Origin: Lophius americanus
Taxonomy: Eukaryota > Chordata > Actinopteri > Lophiiformes > Lophiidae
Direction: 5' to 3'
NCBI GenBank assembly: GCA_037951165.1
Contig: JBBDHG010000476.1
Location: 227,501-291,500 of the forward strand
Length of the DNA: 64,000 nt
Below the pieces are notes generated by a model. That model saw only the letters and a program-made list of their open reading frames with translations, was not told the origin of the DNA and did no database searches. Shown here piece after piece: positions 48,878 through 60,600 of the stretch; position 1 is the first letter of the stretch; each line of letters opens with the position of its first letter. Made by a program: the position numbers and the translations under genes.

Positions 48878-51645
48878 CTGGAAGAAAACAACAACAACAA
48901 CAAACAAAAAAAACAACGGTGAATCAGAATGAGGAGCAAATCAACGCGATCGAACTTTTCAAGATGCTGAAAAGCGCCGGTCTGTAAATAAAACCCGCGA
49001 TGTATGTAATGTCTGCTTAATGAACTCACTCTCCGTTCACTTTCTTCCTGCAGCAGAAGAAGAAGCCCAGTGCCGCCAGAAGGAGCAGCAGAAGCAGAGG
49101 AATGCCGATGCCCAAAACCAAGCCAAGAATGAGGTTGAGCTGCGATTCGTCCTTCCGGTCCCTCTCTGCAAAAGGTCACGTCAAAACAGGTGATGACATC
49201 ATCACCAAAAAAAACTCTCCACACGCCACAGAATGGTTTTAACCATCCATGAGGTGGTTTGGTGGTAACTGTGACGTAGATCATCGTTCTTGATTAATCT
49301 CTTAACGTTTAGAGTTTTGAATTCTTGGTTCACTGTAGAAGCGCCGGAAAATAAAATGAATATCGGAATCCCGTTATATCGTGATGAGTTTTGTGTTTTT
49401 ACGCGAAGATTTTCATGGAATAAGGGGATAGACTATTTTCACAAAGATTTTCTATTTGTGACGTAAAAACGTGAAAGTTGTGAAAATTATCTATAAGTTA
49501 TATATATATATATTATATTTAATTTTATAATAATTATCACGTTATAAAGTGAAAAATTATCACTTTAAAACGTGAAAAGGATCTGTCACATTATAACAGG
49601 AATATCATAAAATGTAAAAGCTATCACGTTATGCGTGAAAATTATATTTTCACGTTATGAAGTCATAGTTTTCATGGAAAAACATGAAACTTATCACTTT
49701 ATCATGTGAAAATTTTCTATCGCATTATAACGTTGAAATTTTCATATAAAATATATTTTTACTTATCACGTTTTTGCGTGAAAACTATGCATCAAATCAA
49801 ATGTGAAACTTAACACGATATAACGTGAAAATTATCTCGTTATGCGTGAAAATTATATTTTCACGTTGTAGCGTGAAAATTATATTTTCACGTTATAGCG
49901 TGAAAATGATCTTTCACATTATAACGTCATAGTTTTCATGGAAAAACATGAAACTTATCACGTTATCATGTGGAAAAGATTGCGTTAAAACGTGAATATT
50001 ATCACGTTATAACGTGAAAAAGATCGCGTTAAAACGTGAATATTATCACGTTATAACGTGAAAATGATCGCGTTATAACGTCGTTATTATTGAATTTTCT
50101 GGCATGACATCAAAGCGGTTCTGTAGTTATGAGACTAGTAGCGCAGAGATAAAATGTGTCCAGAGTAATCATTACTATCATGCTAATTAAAAAACTCACC
50201 TAACACACAGGACTGGGTTTGGTCCACATCGGTACCGTTACAAACACACCTGTAGCCCCCGTAGGTGTTGGTGCAGTGGGCGGGATGGATACATGTCACC
50301 TCCTTCGTCTTGCACTCATCCAGATCTGTAGGTGTGGACGGTTCAATAACAGGGGGAAAAAAGATTGGTGGTCTTACCAGCAGGTTTACCACCACTAATG
50401 CTACAGCCATAACATTATAACCAATGACAGGCGAGGTCGTAGGAACACTGATCACATATTGGTACCTCCTAAAGCGGTCTAAGGAAAGACAACTAGCGAA
50501 CTGGCGACAGCGTCTCGAGCAGAATTTAGTCTAAAAGGATTAGTATCTTACCATCGACTTCTATGCCAGTGATGTCATAGTGGCTCCTAACTCGGGCCAG
50601 GTAGTCTCTGATGTACCAGTGGGGCGTGTCGCTCGACACGTTGATGCGATATTCAGCTGCGTCCGGGCTGGAGGCGTGTGCCGGGTCTTTCTCACTGGCA
50701 TTGTAGAATTTGTTCTGGAAGCCCATGGACAGAATGTCCACCAACTGACAAACAGATTGAAATAAATCGTCAGTTTGGACCAGAAACTTCGCTAAATGTT
50801 ATTGTTGCGCTTCATAATTAATATATCTCCGGAAAAGTCCTTCTTGTTAAGACTATAACTCAAAATCTGTATCATGGGTCATTTTCAGATTTAATACTGA
50901 CATTGACCTTGGTGCGAGGAAGAACTGGATTGATTTCGGAATATTTGAGTTTTAGATTTCCGACACTAGGGGGAGTTTTATCCATGAGCGTTTTCGGGCC
51001 ATAGTCTCTCAATTGTAGAACCGATTTCGTACACATCTGGTTGGTAAGTATAAACTCAAGGACATTTATCTATATTTGTTTTCTTTCACTTTTATAGTTT
51101 ATATTTTTTATTCACTAGGAGGAACTTTTATTTTTTTATTTATTTACAAAAAAAACACTATTTTAGGACATAATGTCCCTAATCATTGGTCCGATTTAGT
51201 CCATATTTAGTGCATATGAATCCATTCCAGGAGATATATCTTGTAAATATCACATTTTACTCTAGTAGTTCATATTTTACTCACTAGGGGGAGCATTTTT
51301 GAAAAACACTGTTTTCTAGACATAACTCAGAACCTATTTCATAGATCGTTCTCAAATTTGATACCCACTTAGTCCTCAGTGTGAGGAAGAACCGGATTGA
51401 TTTTGGTAAAGGTGCAAATCTGTTACATACGAATCAAATCGGGGAGATCTATATTGTTTTTATCATATTCTACTGATATTTTAATGTTAAGGTCATTTTT
51501 TTACTCACTAGGGGAAACATTTTTCTACAAATACTATGGACATAACTATTGAATTGAAGTTGTTCAAGCAGGGCGACTGGGGGGCTTTTCTGGGGATGTA
51601 CCCTAGTATAGTTATATTTCCAGTCATCACACACACACACACACA

Positions 51646-51680
<35 letters not shown>

Positions 51681-54600
51681 GTTGGAGTCCATCAGATTGG
51701 CTTTTCCTCCAGCCCACAGAGACGTTGAACACATTAAACCCTGCGGACACAGAATAGTCAACAGGTTTGTGAGGACAGTCCTTCCACATACTCTTCCTCC
51801 CTAACCCCGGAGGAAGAGCAAAGCCGTAAAACAAGGCTCAAATGTCCGAGATGGATGAATGGATGCGGGAAGTCTCACCTGGAGGATTGGCAGAGTCTCC
51901 TGCAGAGAAACACATCAGAGCAAAGGTGACACAATTGATTTCATTATTCTTGCACTTATAAATAGCAACCGCCGATTTCATGACTCATTCATCCGGTCGG
52001 GTTTTTTATTTTTTACATGGGAAGAATATTGGAACCCTCTGCTTCACTGGAGAGAGCAATCGTGTGTTTTTATCAAAAAGTATTAATTAAAGGAATCGTC
52101 ATCACATTTAGTCTTTATTCAAATGTAGTGGAACGTTAAATTGTTTTTGCTAACAAGGACAAATCATGTTTCAAAACTTATATTTTACTTTTTGAACGTT
52201 AAAATAATTTGAAAAAATACATGTATTTGTGGGTAAAGTTCTCAATTACCAATAATATGAATAAAAAAAGGAAATTGGCAGTTATTCACTTCAGAACTGG
52301 ATTCCCGTTAGAATTTTTTGTTTTTTTAATGTAGAACGTTCGTAAGTATTCAATCATCCAGCAACAAAATTGGGAGAAGAAATCCATTATAGATGGTTAT
52401 TTTCTGGTTTTACACTCTTCTGCACTTTAGAAATTACTTTGTTTAACTTGCTCTTTTGTCTTTTTTTCCATTTTAGATTTATTTCAGTCATGTTTACGTT
52501 ACGTTACAAATTCATCTATTCTTTTTCTGTTTTTTAAAAAAAAACTGTTTTAGTACCCAAACTAATAAAATAAAAACTTTTTTTTTTTTTTTGAATGAAT
52601 AATATTATTTTAAGTTCAGCTGGTATTTTTTAACCCAAAGCAAATTGAACACGACTGTCGAAAAAGTTGACAAACCGCTGAGGGGATAAATCCAGGTTCA
52701 TACTGTGAAATAGTCCAGGTTCATACTGTGAAATAGTCCAGGTTCATACAGTGAAGAAGTCCAGGTTCATAGAGTAAAGAAGTCCAGGTTCACACAGTGA
52801 AAAGTCCAGGTTCATACAGTAAAAAAGTCCAGGTTCACACAGTGAAAAGTCCAGGTTCACACAGTAAAAAAGTCCAGGTTCACACAGTGAAAACTCCAGG
52901 TTCATACAGTAAAAAAGTCCAGGTTCATACAGTATAAGTCCAGGTTCACACAGTGAAACAGTCCAGGTTCATACACTGAAACAGTCCAGGGTCATACAGT
53001 AAAAAAGTCCAGGTTCATACAGTGAAACAGTCCAGGTTCATACAGTAAAGAAGTCCAGGTTCACACAGTGAAACAGTCCAGGTTCATACAGTATAAGTCC
53101 AGGTTAATACTGTGAAACAGTCCAGGTTCATTTTCACCATCAGACACGTTCCTTGAGAAACTTTCAGGCTCCTGGAACATTTCTGAGTAGATGCAGAGTT
53201 TCTCGTAATGACGTCACAGTTTTAAAGATGTGTAAGAGACTGTTGGAGGTCATACAGAGAGACAGAGACGAACGATGAGTCGTGAGTGCAGCGGATAAAG
53301 CCCTTCTTTGCTGAGTAGAGGTAATACTTTGAGGACGTACCACAACCGTCGGTGTCTCTGGTGTTCTGGTACCTACAGAAGCAGTCGACGGAGCCGGGCT
53401 GGTTCTTACACTCAAATTTAGCATTTGGACAGGTGGACAGCTCGTCACACTCATCTATGTCTGCGAAGGAGACAAACACAGTCAGCATTAACCCTCCACA
53501 GGCGGTAGTAGTGTCGCTGGTGAACCGGGGCGGTCCGAACCGGTGCAGTTGTAGCCGTCTCCGGTGAAGCCGGGTTTACACGTGCAGGTGTAGTTCTGTT
53601 TGGTGCTGTGGCAGTGGGCGTTCCCGTGGCAGGGGAACGGGAAAGGAGGGCTGCACATGTCTGAGACAGAATAAAGAGAACGACAGGAATGAGGCGAACG
53701 GTGTCGTATGGAGTCATGGTTCTGGAGTAATGGATCCGCTACGGACCGTGCTCAAAACACTTGTATCCCTTCGTCCCCCCGGACACGGCGTTATCCGGAC
53801 ACTCTCCACAGGTGAACTGGCTGGGCCCTGGTTCTGACCGGCACCGAACCCCCTCAAAACACGGTTTGCCTCGACAGACATCTGCAATGTTCCCACAGAA
53901 CTTTCCACTGAATCCGTTTGGACACAGACATCCCACCACCTGGGTAAACAGGACAACAACAACGTAGGAATGTTAAACAGAACAAAGTAGCTTAAAGAGA
54001 AGTTATCAAAAAAAAAGTTTTTATCATCCTTCTGAGAAAGTCTAAATGTGTTTGTGCATTTATCTCCAAATAATAGGGTTTTTCTTGAGAGAGCTCCCCC
54101 TAGTGTTGGAAATATAAAACCGACCTTTCCCTAAATCAATTCAGTCCTTCCTCACACTAAGATCTATGTGGGTATAAAATTGGAAAATGATCCATGTCAT
54201 AGTTTTTGAGTTATGTGTGGAAAATAATGTTTTTTGTTAAAAACAAAAAAACAGACTCCCCTAGTGGTTAAAGTATGAACTATTAGAGTAAATCACGATG
54301 TAGACAAGATAGAGTTTCGAAGCGGTTGAGAAATTATGACCTGACAATTTTAGAGAAAAAAGCCCCCATTAGTGTTGGAAGTTTACGACCCACCTTACAT
54401 CAAATCATCCCAGTTCTTCCTCTCACTGAGTGGGTAGAGAAAAATGTTTGATGAAATAGTTTCTGAGTCGTCGTTTGAGGATGAATATAAGATGACATCT
54501 GCTCAGAGTACCGATACGGTGCGATTCGTACGTCAGACGATGACTACGATTCAGAGTCACTGTTGCCATGGATAGACAGACGGACCAGAACTCCGAAGCT

Positions 54601-57600
54601 CACCTGGAACTTCCCCTTCCGCTGGTTGTCTACGACACTGTCATACTGACAGCTCCCTCCATTGAGGCAGTTGCAGACTCGCAGGATTGGGCTGAAGAGG
54701 GAGCTGCTGAGCTCATCGCTGACTTTGAAGGTCAGCTGAACAGGCTGTGTGCCGAGGGGGGTCCATGTCAGGAGGCCATCATCTGGGTCGGGGGAAGCAC
54801 AAGGGTCATACTTTCATATACACTTTTTAGAAATAGGGGTACAGTAGGATTCCATTTCTGTACCCCAAGGTACAATCTACAGTCAATAAAAGGTAGGAGT
54901 ATGTGCCATTTCTTCTAGATGTTAAGGTACAATATCAGGAGACAGTAGGGATAGTCGGGATATTCTAAATAGTTTGCATTTATCACATTTTTCTGTGGGT
55001 CCATGAATCCACGTGACAGATCCAATCACTGCACTCTCTGAAATGTCACATCGAAATGACTAGAATGCTCATCATCATCATCCCACTGGCTAATGTCAAC
55101 AGTAACGTCATCCGTATCATTGATGGTGGACGGGTTCTCTCTTTCATGTGAAACCCGTGTCGGGAATGTGTGCGAGTGTCTCACTGCGGCCGATGGACGC
55201 CCGCGGAGGCCTGGGGTAGAGCAGCCAATAGGTGATGGGATCTCCATTTGGGTCCTGAGCGACAACCTGGATGTTGACAGTAGAGTTGACCTTGCAGCGA
55301 ATGACGGTGGGTTCTGTCACGATGGGAGGCAGGTTACCTTAGAGAAGACAGTCCAACCGCATTAGATGAGGACAGGAGGTTAGAATAAATCATTTGAAGC
55401 TTTTATAAAGTCACCTTACCGTGGCTCAGAGCCAGGTTTCTATAGCGCTCCTTGGCTTCAAGAGCCTTCAGACCCAGGTCGTAGCTCCCGGTTGCCAGAG
55501 TGTCGTGGATGCACTGCGTACAGCCTTCACAGTATCTTCTCAGGTCCTCCACGTCAGCAGGACTGACGGTTTCCAGCAGGTCCTCCGAGGAGACGGACCC
55601 CAGTGGGACCAGCGGTGGTGGGGAGAACAACAGGCTCTCTGGGAGTGGAACTGCCCCTAGAAAAAAAAACAAACACCAGTTCTGAGGTAGGTATTCTGTG
55701 CTTGTGAAAATAATAAAAGGTAATATTTTGAAAATGTAGTCGTAGTTTTACCGGAATAAGGTCGGAATTTTACGAGAAAAAAGTCGTAAATTTTTACGAG
55801 ACAAATACGTATGTAATTATAACTTTCTGAGAAAAAAGTCGTAACTTCACAAGAAAAAAACGCTGTAATTTTTACGAGAAAAAGGCTCATTGATGCTACT
55901 GTTAGCTACTGTAGCACCAATTAGTGAAAAGCTTAATGCTGCTCCTGATAGGTGTCCTAACACGATGCATCAAAGAGATGTTTTGGCGGCAAAAGGGGAA
56001 CATACACGACATTCTGAAGGTGGTTATAATATTATTTCCGATCGGTGTACAAGGAATGACTTGTTATAACACATGGCTGTAGGTAGCATGCTAGCCAGTC
56101 AGACTTAGAAATGGATCCTGATCTGGTTAACATCACGCCCACATTAGGTCTGTGTTATATTTAAGTATATTCTATAAATGTTTATGGCTTTACGTTTATG
56201 TTTTACGATTCGATTATCTTACATTGCTTTACAAACGTGATTGAATAGTAGAAATATATGCATTTTCACGGTTCACTCACAGGAAACGCCAAACGTGTGC
56301 AGTCTCTCCTCTGTGGGGGGGTTGAGGTCCGGTGCTTGGAGGAGCATGCCGTTGGACATGAGGAAATCATCTGACCTGTTGTTGCTCCACAGACCCATCA
56401 GACCCAGAGTGCGGTTGTAGAAGGCCTGGGGAACCTCCACCATGGCCGCCAGCTGATTATAGCCCACAACCCGCCACACCCCCACATGGAGACCACCAGC
56501 ATACACCACTGCACAGTGATTCAGTGACAAACAGCGCACAGCAAAGTCCCTCTCACCCATGTGCACAACACCTGAAGGACAGTGAGGACATTAGTCACGT
56601 GATCTGCCTCTGCATCGTGTCGTCTCCCACAGAATCGTTAAAGGTTAAATCGTTAAAGGTGCATTCCAGGGGAGTATGATGGACTTTACCAACTGTGACA
56701 GGGACTTCCACGTCATTCACAAAAACCTGCAGCCGGTCTCCTTCCTCCGCACATCTCCATTCAATCTGAGCACAAGATACGGAGAGAAGATTGAAGTTGT
56801 ACTTACAAATCAGACTTATCACCAGAGCTTATAGAGGCTATTTGTGTCCCAAGAGACTTATTTTCCGGAATATTTCCTCCGAGACAGACAAACTCCTCGT
56901 TAAACGCACACATTTCTACAGTCACCTTCTACACACAAACATCCTGACCTTTCCAATGGCCTGGTAGAAGGCCGCTATCCGCACCACCACCGGAACCTCG
57001 AGGACGGTTGCTCTGCTGACCCTCTTTGAGTCGACGTGAAGTCTGTCGGTCTGTCCCTGCAGGGTGAAGATATTGGAGCCTGTGTTGGAGGAAAGACGCA
57101 CCACCACAAACTCTCCCAGGGCCCTGAAGGAGTAGTCGATCCCATCAAAAGTGATGAAATGGAGACCGCCGTACACCATCCCTGCAAGGGACACAGGAGA
57201 TGTTTGTAGCCAGGGGTGGAACTAAGGGCTTGTTCATGGGGTGGCAAGAGAGTCGCATGGAAACGTTGAGGGGTGGCATTGTATATTTTATATTAATATA
57301 TATGGATAGATGTATACTAACAGGGGGGGGGGGGGTAATGAAAAACTTGGGCCCTATGTCCCCCTGCTAGATCCGCCCCTGTTTGTAGCATCAGACAGAC
57401 AGGAACCATTCCTCACCTAAACCCTTAGTTGCCTTCTTGGCTGGGGTGTGGCCATCGGGACTGCCCAGGCTGTAAGCCTGGCAACGGTCCAGTGGCCTCT
57501 TGTTGAGGTAAAGGTGGCACAGAGGAGAGTCAATACAACACCACTGAAATGGCAGGAGATCATCATCTGGTGAAAAAGGTTTGATAAGTACTTAGGAGGG

Positions 57601-60600
57601 TTTACAAATGGCCGTGGAAACTTAAGTGCTCACATACTCAGACAGTATCATTCTCATCCTTACATCGTATTGACTCACATTGAGATCCGAATGATGGCAG
57701 CAGCTCAGAACAAACCTTCTTTGGTCAACTCAATCATTTAAACTTGTGTAGAGTTATAGTATTGTTATGCATTGATATTTTATGCACCAGTACACCGTAA
57801 CTAAAGAGTTTTTAGTTCCTTTATCATGTTATGAGCCACTTCTTGTAGGTAGAATATGTTGTTTGTTGACCAGGACAACTCGTCTAACCCAAGGAAACTC
57901 CTGGTTAAGAAAAAATATATATCTAAAAAACGGAAAATGTTCTTGTTGAACAACCTGGAGACTAAATAGCTAACGATAGCATTTCGCCAACCAGTGCAGC
58001 ACAGGACCTCCTTCACACGGGTTCTTTTGACAGTTATTTAGTTTTGCTTCATTGGGGGAGTAGCTTCAACAACATTCTCCACTGCATTGTTTTAACTCTT
58101 GTCTACCTAAAAAGGAGGTAGGTAGTACCTCTACCTCGTTAGTAAGATTTCCTGTAATTCATCACATGAGCATTAGCTGGCTAGCTACCAATACATTAGG
58201 AGTCATTTCCAACAAGCATCATAACACAGTCCCAGATCAAAGCAACGACTTTGGCTAACAGCATAAAGCTGTGACTAATCGATGTCTGAGACTAGAGCAA
58301 ACGCTCAGAAAACGCAGACCTCCGCCAAGACACAACAATACCCAAGATTTAGGAAAAATTTATGCAGATTTCTCCATTGATGTCTGAGTTATAGCCAGCC
58401 TCTAAATCTACTGACAACTCCACAAAACGTCTCTGAATATCTCTCAAATACACTACAGCCAGTCGTAGCTTGAACCCTCCACTTCAGCGTCTCTGTTCAG
58501 CCCTTTGAGCCCCCAGCTCCGACCCCAAAGAAACATCAAAGGAATCAAAGTAACAAGGGCAGCAGTAGCCAAATTGTGACGTCACTAATACAAAGACATT
58601 TTATCTCTAGGATATGCCAAAACCTACCTACCTAAAACTAGTTTTTTCTGTAACCTTGCTCACAGACAAACAAACAAACAAACAAACAAACAAACAAACA
58701 TACAAACAAACAGACAGACACGCAGGAGTGAAAACTTAACTTCCTTGCGGGAGGTAAAAATAAGGACTTAATAATAATTGTACGATAAGCTTTACTTTAC
58801 TCACTTTTAGCGCTTTGAGATTTGATCCAAATGTAAAGTTTGTTATAAATTCAATGTATTATTATTATTATTATTATTACTTTAAATTCTGGATATGCCA
58901 AAATACCAAAAGAATATTTTTACCGATATGCTTCTGCGTGCTCTGTCCGGAGAAGTAGCGCTCATTGTAGCCAGCCAGCAAAGGTCCGTCCGGTTCATAC
59001 GCACACCTCTTCCCGGCGCCGTGTCTATTAGACAGGATGGATTGGAAGGTGTGTCCCCCCGAACCCCCCCAACGTTGACCCCTCAGCTTCCTCACCCTCA
59101 AATCCAGATGGGTGGTACCCTGCAAGAATGAGAGGTCCTCCACAGCCTGGTTACGGGTACAGGGACATGAAAACAGGCCATCGGTCCACTCAGCAGGCTC
59201 AGGCTCCCTCATCGCCCACCTCTGGCACATAATACGAGGATCCATGTCTGACGACTGCGTTCCAGACAAATCGTACGCCAGCTGACCTAACTCGCCCGTG
59301 GTCCCTATCATCTGCTGAGGCCTGTATCTGCCCGCAGGCCCGTAAAGGTTTCCTGGGGGGACGGTTGCCTCCTTGTGATACGAGTTTCCGTCTTTGTAGC
59401 CGATAAGAGCATTGTGGTGCAGCCGCTGGCCTGGACCCCACTGCATCTCCCAATATCGCAGAAGGGCAAACGAGCGTACTCCATCTGTGGTCAGGATACA
59501 CTGGAAAGTGTTTGTCTGAAAAGAAACACACCAGAAACCTGTTTTGGTTATAAAGCACACTTAAAAAGAAAAACACATATAAACTTCTAAATGACCGTTT
59601 TACACAAAGTTCTCCGTAGGCATTTTCATCCTTTTCACAAAATCTACCAACATCTGTCCTTCTACATTCCTGACCATGAATGAAACCTGTCCATCACCTC
59701 CTCATCTTCTCTGTTCCCTTCTCCTCCCTCCTCTCCCTATCTTCATACTCATCACTCTTTCTTACCCTCTCTTCACATACTCCTCCTTCGGGATCACTCC
59801 GACACGATCTTTTTCTCCCATCCACACCATGATGAAACAGTTTAGAATCTCCTCCAATGCTTCTTGTCTGGCTGCCTTTCCACCCGGTCTCATGGACACA
59901 CAATATAGCTACCTTACTTTCTCTCTACCTTTAACCCTGCCATCATGCCAACATTTAAAGTTCCTACTCTGACCCCACCATGTCTGCTTTTTCCTCCTCT
60001 CACACAGAGATCCAGTTTGGAAATTTTCCGTTTCAGTGTTCTGTATACGGATTTGGCACTGGTTTTACATTGGATGCCCTTCCTGACCCGAACCTTAATC
60101 CCTTTTATCCAGGTTTGGAACCAGCACTGGAACTAAACTGGTTATTTTCTCACTGTTACTTATTATTTATGTATAAAAGTGGTCAATTGGACAATTGGAC
60201 AAAGGAACTACTGTTAATAAGAGTTGTTTGTTGCTATGTTGGTCAGCAGGTCGTATTACTGTCAACTGCTGGACAAAAGAGCCACAAGGTGGCACCAAAG
60301 TCAAACAAATTAATCTCCTAGGACTTAATACTTGCTGTTTTTAAACTAAGTTAAAGTGTTCATATTTCACATGAATGCAGTGTAGGAAAAGTTTTGCAAG
60401 CAAATAGTTAATAGTTACACATCCTACTCCGGCATTCCCTTCACACCTACTGGAGTTTCTGCTTGATACATATGAAACAATAATAATGATTAGAGAAGAA
60501 GTAAATCTGGTATTAAGTCATTATCTGGATGATAAAAATGATCCAGATAGGGATGAGTTGAAAGACTTTTGTTCAGAAAAGAGGAAAAATAGTTTTCATT

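Noticed and set aside
48736..49284. 182-codon continuous minus-strand frame over the end of the MUC4-like gene
   Set aside because: Only the last 47 codons are real. The rest reads through intron and the TM exon in the wrong frame; the phase-correct splice gives the TM helix.
50552..51899. SEA domain before the last EGF
   Set aside because: Position and size fit, but no GSVVV-type autocleavage motif or clear SEA pattern is visible, so it is left as an unnamed membrane-proximal domain.
52690..53130. Regularly repeated 22-bp units that might suggest a CRISPR array
   Set aside because: The units are contiguous without unique spacers, inside a eukaryotic intron: a minisatellite.
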